NCBI RefSeq assembly: GCF_023238445.1
Contig: NZ_CP096658.1
Location: 124,001 to 188,000 of the forward strand
Source of the DNA: Halorussus gelatinilyticus
GTDB taxonomy: Archaea; Halobacteriota; Halobacteria; Halobacteriales; Haladaptataceae
Direction of reading: 5' to 3'
DNA length: 64,000 nucleotides
The translations under genes were made by a program, and so were the position numbers. The notes below the pieces were generated by a model. It was not told where the DNA came from. It made no database searches and was given only the letters and a program-made list of their open reading frames with translations. Shown in pieces: positions 43,891 through 52,426 of the stretch (within the stretch, counting starts at the first letter, position 1; every line of letters begins with the position of its first letter).

Positions 43891-43953
43891 CGCGGCGGCT
43901 TCTACGCGCTGGTCGTGGTCGCGCGGCTGGTGGGTCGGGGTATCGCGGGGTGA
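43891..43953 (+). pseudogene. fragment of a DUF4013 paralogue C-terminus
   Basis: Reading GGFYALVVVARLVGRGIAG then stop, in frame with the C-terminal helix of paralogue 2. An in-frame TAG at 43888-43890 precedes it, so nothing before it is coding. The first 45 bp are identical to 42935-42979. It is a remnant left by a tandem duplication or by unequal recombination. Confidence 0.7.
43893..43937 (+). repeat. 45-bp direct repeat, copy 2
   Basis: Identical to 42935-42979. It lies 18 bp after the stop of paralogue 3. The absence of any mismatch over 45 bp suggests a recent event or gene conversion. Confidence 0.95.
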
Positions 43954-44042
43954 GGTTACGCCGACCCGAGAACGTCGAAACGGCCTCTCGTCGTCGGAGA
44001 CGGAGTACGAAAACTTAAGTAACGGATGTGTCAATTCAGGGC

Positions 44043-44807
44043 ATGACAGAACGCTCGACCGGCGACTTGCTGACGCGGGGACTCTCGTTCCCGATGTCCG
44101 ACGACGACTGGCTCGTGACCAACCTCATCGGGGGCGGCCTGTTGCTGTTCTCGTTCCTCCTGCTCCCGATGTTGGCGGTTCAGGGGTTCCTCGTGGAGGT
44201 GATGAGCGAGGCGCTCGGCGAGGACGACGACATCCCCGAGTGGGGCGACTTCGGCTTCGGCGTCATGATGACGGGCCTGAAGTCGCTCGTCCTCGGGTTC
44301 CTCTACCTGCTCGTGCCGACCGCGGCGTTCGTCGCGTTCTTCCTGCTCGGCATCGGTGCCGGTACCGCCTCGGGCAGTCAGGACCTCGCGGGACTGTTCA
44401 CCGCGGGCGGCGGACTCCTCTTCCTCGTACTGTTGCTCGCGTTCGGCTACGTCGCCCCCGCGGCGCAGGTGAACTTTGCGCGCGAGCGGACCATCGGCGC
44501 GGGCTTCGACTTCGACACCATCTTCGAGGTGGCAACCAGTTCCGAGTACGTCGTGGGCTGGGTGCTGGCGTTCATAATCATCGCGGTCCAAGGGCTGGTC
44601 GCCAACCTCATCTCGCTGACTATCGTCGGCATCCTCTTCCTGCCGTGGGTGTACTTCTTCTTCAGCGTGTCCACGTTCTACATCTACGGACGCTCGTTCG
44701 CCAACGCGTTGGACCTCGACTCGGAGTCGCCCGAGGGCCGCGGTCGGACCCCCGAGACCCGGACCGACGACGGCCTGACCGACGACGACACTCGGATGAT
44801 AAGCTGA
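44043..44807 (+). CDS. DUF4013 membrane protein, paralogue 4
   Basis: 254 residues. [22 protein letters not shown] is the closest match of the four to the family start. Then [20 protein letters not shown] and a distal [22 protein letters not shown] 44043 is preceded by AAACTTAAGT about 25 nt upstream, consistent with a leaderless transcript. It is the nearest neighbour of pelA (52 bp between stop and start). Confidence 0.88.
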   Translation: MTERSTGDLLTRGLSFPMSDDDWLVTNLIGGGLLLFSFLLLPMLAVQGFLVEVMSEALGEDDDIPEWGDFGFGVMMTGLKSLVLGFLYLLVPTAAFVAFFLLGIGAGTASGSQDLAGLFTAGGGLLFLVLLLAFGYVAPAAQVNFARERTIGAGFDFDTIFEVATSSEYVVGWVLAFIIIAVQGLVANLISLTIVGILFLPWVYFFFSVSTFYIYGRSFANALDLDSESPEGRGRTPETRTDDGLTDDDTRMIS

Positions 44808-44859
44808 CAGGGCACCCCGAATAGCAGGACACTTACCTCCAACGCACGCACGAAACGGT

Positions 44860-45927
44860 ATGCGAATCACGAGCAGAGAACCCGCCGAGGGCCGCCGAGA
44901 GCGCATCGCGCTCGTCCCCGAGACCCTCGACGACCTCTGGCATCTCACCTACGTCCTCGAACCCGGTGACTTCGTGGCCGCCGACACGACCCGGCGCATC
45001 CAGCGCAACGACGACCAGATGCGTGACACCGGCGGCGAGCGCGAACACATGCACGTCACCTTGGAAGTCGAGGACACCGAGTTCCACAAGTTCTCGAACC
45101 GCCTGCGCATCAGCGGCGTCATCGAGAGCGCCTCCCGCGAGGACCAACTCGGCCAGCACCACACCGTCAACGTCGAGGAGAACAAGGAACTGACGATAGA
45201 GAAGGTCTGGAAGACCGACCAACTCGACCGCCTCGAAGAGGCCGAGGAAGCCACCGAGAACGCCGACGTCGCCATCGTCACCGTCGAGGAGGGGAAGGCC
45301 CACATCCACACGGTCGCCCAGTACGGCACCGAAGAGCGCGCCGAGTTCACGGGCACGACCGGGAAGGGCGAGTTCGCCCGCGGCCGGGACGAACTGTTCG
45401 CGGAACTGACCGGCGCGCTCGAACGACTCGACGTGGACGCCATCATCCTCGCCGGGCCGGGGTTCACCAAGCAGGACGCGCTCGACTACGTCGAGGAGAA
45501 CGCTCGGGACCTGACCGAGAAGATCACCACCGTGGACACCAGCGCGGTCGGCGACCGAGGCGTCCACGAGGTCCTCAAGCGCGGCGCGGTCGAAGAGGTC
45601 CAGAAGGACACCCGTATCGCCCAGGAGGCCGAACTCATCGACGAACTCACCAAGCGCATCGGCGAGGGCGTGAAGGTCGCCTACGGTGCCGAGCAGGTCG
45701 AGAAGGCCGCCGACTTCGGAGCCATCGAACACCTCCTGCTTCTGGACGAGCGCCTGCGCGAGGAGCGGGGTGCCGACGGCGAGTGGGCGTTCGACGTGAA
45801 CGAACTCATCAGGACGACCGAGCAGAAGGGCGGCGACGTGACGGTCTTCTCCAGCGAGTTCGCGCCGGGCGACCAACTCGCGGGCTTCGGGGGCATCGCC
45901 GCACTCTTGCGCTATCGGCTCGAATAG
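44860..45927 (+). CDS. pelA: pelota (mRNA surveillance, ribosome rescue)
   Basis: 355 residues, full length. Three eRF1-like domains: the Sm-like N-terminal part (about 1-125, with [20 protein letters not shown]), the middle domain starting near 130 ([16 protein letters not shown]), and the C-terminal domain (about 250-355, ending [20 protein letters not shown]). There is no GGQ, as expected, so it does not hydrolyse peptidyl-tRNA. It dissociates stalled ribosomes with its GTPase partner, aEF1A in archaea. Confidence 0.96.
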   Translation: MRITSREPAEGRRERIALVPETLDDLWHLTYVLEPGDFVAADTTRRIQRNDDQMRDTGGEREHMHVTLEVEDTEFHKFSNRLRISGVIESASREDQLGQHHTVNVEENKELTIEKVWKTDQLDRLEEAEEATENADVAIVTVEEGKAHIHTVAQYGTEERAEFTGTTGKGEFARGRDELFAELTGALERLDVDAIILAGPGFTKQDALDYVEENARDLTEKITTVDTSAVGDRGVHEVLKRGAVEEVQKDTRIAQEAELIDELTKRIGEGVKVAYGAEQVEKAADFGAIEHLLLLDERLREERGADGEWAFDVNELIRTTEQKGGDVTVFSSEFAPGDQLAGFGGIAALLRYRLE

Positions 45928-45933
45928 GACGCC

Positions 45934-46356
45934 ATGCTGGACGTGGAACGCTGGCTGGACTACGTGTTCTTCGCGGGGCTGGAAATCTCGATGCTGTCGA
46001 TTCCGGCGCTCGTCCTCCTGCTCGCGGCCGAACCGCCGGGTCCCATCGCGCTCGCCGCGCTGACCGCCATCGGGGTCTCGACCTGCGCGGCCGGGACCTT
46101 CCGCGGACCGTGGGTGGACCTCGGCGAGTGGCCTGCGCCGGGCGACCTTCACACGATGCCGGTCCGGTCGGCCTACTACAGCGCGACCGTCGCGGCCGCG
46201 ACCTACGCCGGGGCCGCCGCCCACGTCGCTTCGGGCGTCGGCCTCGCCGGAATCGCCGTCTCGACACTCGTCTCCGTCGTCGGGATGGCCGCGCTCCCCC
46301 GCGCCGTCGGCCGGTTCCGGACGCTGGCCTACCGGTTCGGAACGCCGGAGCCGTGA
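45934..46356 (+). CDS. membrane protein next to pelota, unknown function
   Basis: 140 residues with about four hydrophobic helices and a loop TFRGPWVDLGEWPAPGDL. It starts 6 bp after the pelA stop, so it is almost certainly co-transcribed with it. No family recognised. The basic C-terminus (GRFRTLAYRF) would face the cytoplasm. The context suggests a link to translation quality control, but that is inference. Confidence 0.7.
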   Translation: MLDVERWLDYVFFAGLEISMLSIPALVLLLAAEPPGPIALAALTAIGVSTCAAGTFRGPWVDLGEWPAPGDLHTMPVRSAYYSATVAAATYAGAAAHVASGVGLAGIAVSTLVSVVGMAALPRAVGRFRTLAYRFGTPEP

Positions 46357-46513
46357 GTCGGCGCGCGCCGGGACCCCGACCGCTCGCGCTCGACCGACCT
46401 TCCGACTCTGACGACCAACCCGATCACCGCGTATCGAGCATCTCCAAACGGAACCACGTCCCCCGGATGAACGAACAGGGACCTTCAAGGCCGTCCGGAA
46501 GAATTCACCCGAT

Positions 46514-47527
46514 ATGATAGTCGAGGGGACCGTCCTCCGCGGGCCGGACTTCGAACCCATCGAGGGCCGAGTCGTGGTCGAGGACGGCGAAATCGCCGCG
46601 GTAGAGGAAGCGTCCGTCGATTCTTCCCAAATCGTCCTGCCAGCGTTCGTCAACGCTCACACACACATCGGCGACTCCATCGCCAAGGAGGCCGGCGGCG
46701 GCCTGAGTTTGGACGAACTCGTCGCGCCGCCCGACGGCCTGAAACACCGCCTCCTCCGGGCGGCCTCGCGCGAGGAGAAGGTCGAAGCGATGCGTCGCTC
46801 GATTCGATTCATGCAGACGACCGGCACCGCGTCGTTCCTCGAATTCCGCGAGGGCGGCGTCGAGGGCGTCTACGCGCTCCGGGAGGCCGCGGAGGGTCTC
46901 GGCGTCGAACCGTTCATCTTGGGCCGCGAGACCGTCGAGGCGATGGAGGCCGCCGAGGGGTTCGGCGCGAGCGGGGCGCGCGACGGCGAGTTCTCGCGCG
47001 AGCGCAACGCCACCGCCGAGGCGGGCAAGCTCTTCGGCATCCACGCGGGCGAGCGCGACGCCTCGGACGTGAACCCCGCGCTCGACTTGGACCCCGACTT
47101 CCTCGTCCACATGGTCCACCCCGAACCGCTCCACCTCGACCGACTGGCGGACAGCGCCATCCCGGTCGTGGTCTGCCCGCGCTCGAACCTCGTGACCGAC
47201 GTCGGCGTGCCGCCCATCGCGGAACTCGCCGACCGGACGACGGTCGCGCTCGGCACCGACAACGTGATGCTCAACTCGCCGTCGATGTTCCGCGAGATGG
47301 AGTTCGCCGCGAAACTGGCCGACGTGAGCGCGCGCGAGGTCCTCCGGATGGCGACGCTCAACGGCGCGCGCATCGCGGGGCTGGACTGCGGAGTCATCGA
47401 GGAGGGCCGCGCCGGAAAACTGCTCGTCCTCGACGGCGACTCGGACAACCTCGCCGGCGCGCAGGACGTGGTGCGCGCGGTCGTCCGCCGCGCCGGAGCG
47501 AGCGACGTGGCCGACGTGATTCTGTAG
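46514..47527 (+). CDS. amidohydrolase family protein (chlorohydrolase/cytosine deaminase-like)
   Basis: 337 residues. PAFVNAHTHIGDS (about 44-56) is the first metal motif (HxH). FGIHAGERDA (about 175) carries the conserved His and Glu. HMVHPEPLH (about 197) and GTDNVMLNSP (about 253) supply the remaining ligands. Members deaminate nucleobases or cleave C-Cl or C-N bonds; the substrate is unknown. ATG 46514 follows a 157-nt gap without genes. Confidence 0.87.
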   Translation: MIVEGTVLRGPDFEPIEGRVVVEDGEIAAVEEASVDSSQIVLPAFVNAHTHIGDSIAKEAGGGLSLDELVAPPDGLKHRLLRAASREEKVEAMRRSIRFMQTTGTASFLEFREGGVEGVYALREAAEGLGVEPFILGRETVEAMEAAEGFGASGARDGEFSRERNATAEAGKLFGIHAGERDASDVNPALDLDPDFLVHMVHPEPLHLDRLADSAIPVVVCPRSNLVTDVGVPPIAELADRTTVALGTDNVMLNSPSMFREMEFAAKLADVSAREVLRMATLNGARIAGLDCGVIEEGRAGKLLVLDGDSDNLAGAQDVVRAVVRRAGASDVADVIL

Positions 47528-47763
47528 CTCGACAATAATTTCGTTTCTTCGAGACTGATTTTCGTTTCGTAGCAGTGGCTCCGTATTTCTCAGGCCGGCG
47601 TCCGCACTGCGTCCGCGACTGCGGACGCGGCGCACGCTCGTCGGGAGAGACCGCGGAGCGCGCTCGGTGTGACAGACTCCGGAACGTGCTCGATGCCACC
47701 GACCACGAACGGCGCCCCGGTCGTGGCGAGGATTTAACATCTCTCGGCGACCACCGTCGAGAG

Positions 47764-47919
47764 ATGGCCAGCCCGACCGAAGCGATAAGCGCCCTCGTCG
47801 TGATCGAGTTCGTCGTGATGAGCGCGATACTGCTACTGTTGGTTCCCTTCGAGGCCGCTGCCCCGGTGGTCCCGCTCCTGCTGTTCTTCGTGGTCGTACT
47901 CTACCTCTATCGCTCGTGA
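47764..47919 (+). CDS. 51-residue two-helix membrane protein
   Basis: MASPTEAISALVVIEFVVM begins the first helix (about 8-26). A second hydrophobic stretch (about 32-48) ends in YLYRS. ATG 47764 is preceded by GGATTTAACAT about 30 nt upstream, a TATA candidate. Nothing identifies the function. Before it lies 47528-47763 (236 nt), in which I see only a small GTCCGCGACTGCGGAC hairpin. Confidence 0.55.
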   Translation: MASPTEAISALVVIEFVVMSAILLLLVPFEAAAPVVPLLLFFVVVLYLYRS

Positions 47920-47969
47920 GCGGTTCGGCGCGCGCCGCTACTCGGCGCGCGCCGCCGCCCACGGAGCGT

Positions 47970-48245
47970 TCACGACTGTCGCTCGTACCAGCGCCACCAC
48001 TTCGGGTTCGAGTTCTTCAGGTGGACCTTCAGACTGAAGTACGACGCGGGAACGAGGAGAACGACGGCGGCGGCCACGACGAACGACGTGAACTCGGTGA
48101 GGTATCCGACGCCGACGAGCAGGAAGACGGTTCCGGCGAGGAGCGCGAGCAAGCACTCGTCGGGCCGTCCGTCCGCGTACTTCTGCCACGCCAAGAGCTG
48201 GAGCGCGACTCCGAAGAACGCGTAGACCGGCCCCTCCCACTCCAT
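47970..48245 (-). CDS. 91-residue membrane protein
   Basis: Three hydrophobic helices (about 7-18, 30-48, 50-70) and a Trp-rich cytoplasmic C-terminus (NPKWWRWYERQ). ATG 48245 is used; a GTG eight codons upstream is possible. It converges on the 51-residue gene (50 bp apart). The family is not recognised. Confidence 0.6.
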   Translation of the reverse strand: MEWEGPVYAFFGVALQLLAWQKYADGRPDECLLALLAGTVFLLVGVGYLTEFTSFVVAAAVVLLVPASYFSLKVHLKNSNPKWWRWYERQS

Positions 48246-48400
48246 GCGAATATCGTAGTACTCCAACACGTCCCGGAGGAAGAGCGTTTCGCCGAGAGAG
48301 CGAGTCCACCGACGCTTCCCGAGACCGAACGCGAACTCGCACTCACCGTCTCCTCACTCGCCCCGCCACTTTAACCCGCTCCGCGTAGACGCTTCTCCGC

Positions 48401-49114
48401 ATGAGCGTCAGTTTCGACTTCGGTGACGACGTGGCACTCGTGACAGGCGCGAGCGGCGCGCTCGGGAGCGCGGTCTGCGAGGCGTTCGCCGACGCGGGCG
48501 CGACGGTCGCCGCGGCCGACGTGGTGGCACCCGACGACGAGGACGCCCGCCTCGACGCCGACCGCGAGCGAATCGACTTCTACGAGGGCGACTTCACCGA
48601 CGAGGCGGGCGTGAAGGAGGTCGTCTCCGAAATCGCGGACGACCACGGCGGTCTCGACTACCTCGCCAACGTCGCGGGGACGTGGCGCGGGGGCACGCCC
48701 GTCGCGGAGACCGACGCCGAGACGTTCGACCTCCTCTTCGACGTGAACCTCAAGACGGCGTTCCTCGCCAGCAAGCACGCGCTTCCGCACCTCCGCGAAG
48801 CCGACGGCTCGATAGTGAGCGTCAGCGCGCGCTCGTCGCTCGAAGGCGGCGAGGGCGACGCGCTCTACCGGGCGTCGAAGGCGGGCGTCCGCCTGCTCAC
48901 CGAGAGCATCGCCGAGGAGGAGAAGGGCGAGGTACGCGCCAACGCGGTGATGCCGAGCGTCATCGACACGCCCGCGAACCGCGAGACGATGCCCGACGCC
49001 GACCACGAGAAGTGGGTGCAACCGGCCGACATCGCGGCGACGGTCCTCGTCCTCTGCTCGGACGCGACCCCCGTCACCAGCGGCGCAGCGGTGCCGGTGT
49101 ACGGCGAAGCCTGA
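48401..49114 (+). CDS. short-chain dehydrogenase/reductase (SDR)
   Basis: 237 residues. The dinucleotide site TGASGALGSAV (about 13-23), the NVAG motif (LANVAGTWRGG, about 89) and the catalytic set: Ser in IVSVSARSSLEGG (about 147) and YRASKAG (Tyr and Lys). The ending VTSGAAVPVYGE is typical. It reduces or oxidises an unknown alcohol/ketone with NAD(P). ATG 48401. Confidence 0.92.
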   Translation: MSVSFDFGDDVALVTGASGALGSAVCEAFADAGATVAAADVVAPDDEDARLDADRERIDFYEGDFTDEAGVKEVVSEIADDHGGLDYLANVAGTWRGGTPVAETDAETFDLLFDVNLKTAFLASKHALPHLREADGSIVSVSARSSLEGGEGDALYRASKAGVRLLTESIAEEEKGEVRANAVMPSVIDTPANRETMPDADHEKWVQPADIAATVLVLCSDATPVTSGAAVPVYGEA

Positions 49115-49146
49115 GGATTTATCAGGTCGCCGTCGATGCCCTCGGT

Positions 49147-50016
49147 ATGGACGGACGGCTCTCCGACGTTGCGGGCGGGATGGTCCCCGACGGCACGCGC
49201 GGCCGGGTCCTGCTCGCGGTACTCGTCGTCGCCTCGCTCGCCAGTCTTGGCGTCGTCGGCTACCGCCTCGCGGACCCCGGCGCGCACGCCGACCACGACC
49301 TCGACTTCGGCGAGTCGCCCGACGAAATCGCGTTCGACGCGCTCTCGCAACTCGACCACCGCGACTACGCCGTCGAGTGGCGGATTCCGCTCGCGCCCGA
49401 CGATGCGGGCGAGTCGGGAGACGACGCGGACGCCGAGTCGTCCGCATCGCACGACTACCGGGTCTTCCTGAGCGCCGCGGTCGAGGGGTCACAGAATCGG
49501 ATTCGCACGCAGTCCGGCGGTACCGTGCTGTTCGCCGACGAGACCTGTCGCTGGTCGGTGCGGTCGCGCGCGCCCGAGACCGACGGTCCCGACCGGTGTG
49601 ACCCCGACCGCCGGCTGACCTCGTTCTACGGTCTCCCGGCCGATTGGAGCGCCGTCCGCCGACCGGACGCGAACGTCTCGGTCGTCCGCGAGAACGACAG
49701 TACGCTGGTCCTGCGCGTGAACGACACCGACGCGGCGTACTACCTCCAGACCGGGACCCGGAAGATAACCGACGGCGCGTTCGCCCGCGAGCGGGGACTC
49801 CGCGCGAACCTCACGCTCGTCGTGGACAAGGAGGGAGGCCACCTCCGACGCCTCGTCTTCGGTCAGTCCGCGCTCTCGCAGACCGATGGCGAGAACCGGA
49901 CCCGCGAACACGGCAGAACCGTCTACGCGTTCTCGAAGTGGAACCGAGTCACCGTCGAGCGCCCCGATTGGGCGGGTTACTCGCTCCAGGAGTTCCTCGT
50001 GGACGCGACGCGCTGA
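49147..50016 (+). CDS. membrane-anchored extracellular protein, unknown function
   Basis: 289 residues. A single hydrophobic helix (about 20-40) follows a short cytoplasmic start, so the rest should lie outside the cell. The external part is rich in Asp and has a pair of Cys (CRWSV and RCDPD, about 137 and 153). Potential N-glycosylation sites such as NVS, NDS and NLT are present. ATG 49147. Its last 40 bp overlap the 3' end of the opposite-strand gene. Confidence 0.7.
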   Translation: MDGRLSDVAGGMVPDGTRGRVLLAVLVVASLASLGVVGYRLADPGAHADHDLDFGESPDEIAFDALSQLDHRDYAVEWRIPLAPDDAGESGDDADAESSASHDYRVFLSAAVEGSQNRIRTQSGGTVLFADETCRWSVRSRAPETDGPDRCDPDRRLTSFYGLPADWSAVRRPDANVSVVRENDSTLVLRVNDTDAAYYLQTGTRKITDGAFARERGLRANLTLVVDKEGGHLRRLVFGQSALSQTDGENRTREHGRTVYAFSKWNRVTVERPDWAGYSLQEFLVDATR

Positions 50017-50567
50017 CCGACGCCCGCCGCGACGCGTCCGAGACCGGTCGCCAACAGATAGAGCCACGCGACCTCGGCGAGACTCGCGGCCAGCAGACAG
50101 CCGACGAGAGCGACGAACAGCGCGACGCCCTGCTGGCCCGACTCGACGGCGGTCAGGAGCGCGAACGCCGGGAACAGGCCCGCGACGAACGGCGCGTACA
50201 GCACCGCTAGGAGCGACCAGACTGCTGGGTCGGCGGTCGTCTGTCCCGCGAACAGCGGTCTGGCGAGCGCGAGCGCGACGCCGACCACCGGCACGAGGGC
50301 CGCCAGCGTCCGTCCGGAGGGCGCGAAGACGGCCCGTCCGACTCGCCAGTCGAGCGCGCGCTCTATCGCCTCGCCGAGGAGCCACGACGCCAGCGCCGCG
50401 AAGCAGACCGCGGCGGCCAGCGCGAGCAGGTAGCCCGCGAGCGTCAGCGGAAGCCCCGCGCCGTAGCAGTCCTCGCACCCCGTGCGAGCGTACCAGTCGA
50501 GGCCGCCGGCCGCGGGCAGGCCGACCGTGAGGAAGAACGGGAGACCGCGTCGGAGGTGGTCGTCCAT
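49977..50567 (-). CDS. polytopic membrane protein, unknown function
   Basis: 196 residues with about five helices. An external GCEDCYGAG motif near residue 30 holds two Cys. ATG 50567. The C-terminal 13 codons are encoded on the strand opposite the end of the previous gene. I found no family. The tail RVASTRNSWSE is hydrophilic. Confidence 0.65.
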   Translation of the reverse strand: MDDHLRRGLPFFLTVGLPAAGGLDWYARTGCEDCYGAGLPLTLAGYLLALAAAVCFAALASWLLGEAIERALDWRVGRAVFAPSGRTLAALVPVVGVALALARPLFAGQTTADPAVWSLLAVLYAPFVAGLFPAFALLTAVESGQQGVALFVALVGCLLAASLAEVAWLYLLATGLGRVAAGVGQRVASTRNSWSE

Positions 50568-50767
50568 CGCTCGGTCCGTCTCGGGCGGCGACCAAGAACG
50601 TACCGGAGCGCCGCGAGACCGGCGCTCGGACGCGCTGTGACTCTATTCGACGTTCGTCAAATTCCGACTCGCTCCGGCGGACGTGTCAGCAAGAAATTGG
50701 TAAAAATCGCCCGCCCGCTCCCGAATCGTTCCGTTTATATCTGGGCCTTTGAAAGCTACCCTCACAC

Positions 50768-52102
50768 ATGGCAGAACGAGAGACGTGGACGAGTCGCATC
50801 GGATTCATCTTCGCCGCCGTCGGGAGCGCGGTCGGTCTCGGGAACATCTGGTCGTTCCCGTTCCAGACCGCCGCGAACGGCGGCGCGGCGTTCCTCGTCG
50901 TCTACCTGTTGGCGGTCTTCCTCATCGGTTTCCCGACGATGATGGTCGAGTTCGTCATCGGTCGGCGCGGCGAGAGCAACCCCGTGGCCGCGTTCGAGAA
51001 ACTCGGCTACGGCAACTGGTCGTTCACCGGCGGCCTCGGCGTGTTCTCCTCGCTGGTGACGCTGTCGTTCTACAGCGTCGTCGGCGGGTGGGTCCTCAGC
51101 TACATCGCCGGTAGCGTCACGGGCGGGTACTTCGGCGACGCCGGAGCGTACTTCGGTTCCGTCGCCTCCGGTCCCGTCGCCATCGGCGCACACCTCGTCT
51201 TCATGGCGATTACCATCGGTATCGTCGCGTCGGGCGTCACCGACGGCATCGAGCGCGCGACGAAGGTCATGATTCCCGCGATTCTGGTTCTGCTGGTCGG
51301 ACTCGCCGCGTGGGCGACCACGCTGGAGGGCGCCACCGCGGGCTACGAGTACTACCTCTCGCCGGACTTCGGCGTCATCGCCAGCAACTTCGGCTCCATC
51401 GTCCCGCCCGCGATGGGTCAGGCGTTCTTCACCCTCTCGCTCGGGTTCAGCGTGATGATAGCCTACTCGTCGTACCTCGGGCGCGACGACAGTCTCCCGG
51501 CGGACGGCGGCGCTATCGTCGTCGTGAATACGCTGGTCGCGCTACTGGCCGGGTTCGTCGTCTTCCCCATCCTGTTCGCCACGGGCGGCGCGGAAGGCGC
51601 TGGCGGCGGTGCTGGCACTGCCTTCATCGCGCTGGCTGGCGCGTTCGGCAACCTCCCGGCGGGCGGCGTCATCGGCTTCGTCTTCTTCGCCGTCCTGCTG
51701 TTCGCGGCCCTCTCCAGTTCCATCAGTCTGCTGGAGGTGCCGGTGTCGTACGTCACCGAGAACTACGGCGTCGGCCGACGCACGACCGCCCTGGCGATGG
51801 GCGCGGCCATCGCGGTCATCGGCCTGCCCGCGACGTTCGGCACGACGTGGCTCGACTTCTACAACGACGTGGTGTTCAACCTCCTGCTTCCCATCTCGGT
51901 GTTCCTGCTGGCCATCTTCGTCGGCTGGGTCGCCGACCGCGAGGCCATCGACGAACTCGGTCGCGGCTCGTCCATCGGCTCGTCGTTCACCACGGCGTGG
52001 CTCTGGTGGGTTCGCATCGTCGTCCCGACCGTCGTCCTCATGACGCTCTGGCTCGGTCTCGAAACGCTCTACGAGGGTCTCACCACCGGGGGCTACTTCT
52101 AA
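50768..52102 (+). CDS. NSS-family sodium-dependent symporter 1
   Basis: 444 residues, about 11 to 12 helices. GSAVGLGNIWSFPFQTAANG (residues 17-36) is the helix 1 signature with the unwound substrate site; most homologues have RFP where this has SFP. LSFYSVVGGWVLSYI is helix 3. It should take up an amino acid or compatible solute with Na. TTTATATC about 30 nt before the ATG suggests a leaderless transcript. Forms a near pair with the second NSS gene. Confidence 0.93.
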   Translation: MAERETWTSRIGFIFAAVGSAVGLGNIWSFPFQTAANGGAAFLVVYLLAVFLIGFPTMMVEFVIGRRGESNPVAAFEKLGYGNWSFTGGLGVFSSLVTLSFYSVVGGWVLSYIAGSVTGGYFGDAGAYFGSVASGPVAIGAHLVFMAITIGIVASGVTDGIERATKVMIPAILVLLVGLAAWATTLEGATAGYEYYLSPDFGVIASNFGSIVPPAMGQAFFTLSLGFSVMIAYSSYLGRDDSLPADGGAIVVVNTLVALLAGFVVFPILFATGGAEGAGGGAGTAFIALAGAFGNLPAGGVIGFVFFAVLLFAALSSSISLLEVPVSYVTENYGVGRRTTALAMGAAIAVIGLPATFGTTWLDFYNDVVFNLLLPISVFLLAIFVGWVADREAIDELGRGSSIGSSFTTAWLWWVRIVVPTVVLMTLWLGLETLYEGLTTGGYF

Positions 52103-52116
52103 ACGAGAGTCTGCCG

Positions 52117-52173
52117 CTCCGGACACCCCGGACGCCCGCGAACGACTCCGGACGTCTCCGGACGCTCCGGACT
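52117..52173 (+). repeat. imperfect CTCCGGACG tandem array
   Basis: Units of 9-10 bp at 52117, 52126, 52146, 52155 and 52165, each ending CGGAC. It lies 15 bp after the first NSS stop. A TTTTTC run follows at 52195-52200, a plausible archaeal transcription stop. Confidence 0.55.
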
Positions 52174-52251
52174 TCCGCGAACTTCCGCCGATCGTTTTTC
52201 TTCGAGACCGCACGCTCGTAGCGACGGCACGGCCCACCGCCGGTTACGATT

Positions 52252-52288
52252 CGTAGATTCGAGAGCGAATCTCGCGCTCGAATCTACG
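52252..52288 (+). terminator. long hairpin between the two NSS genes
   Basis: CGTAGATTCGAG (52252-52263) pairs with CTCGAATCTACG (52277-52288). After one mismatch, GCGA (52265-52268) pairs with TCGC (52272-52275). The total stem is about 16 bp, followed by GGATTTTCAC. It may end transcripts of the first gene, or regulate the second. Confidence 0.5.
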
Positions 52289-52426
52289 GATTTTCACCGG
52301 CACCCGACGTATCGGGCGTCCGTCACTCGAAATTATCACGAAAATACGGACAGAAACCGTCTTGAATCCCAACTTACGATTCTAAACTCGAAAGGCTCTT
52401 TGGGGTGGCATGGAGACTGCGTAGCA

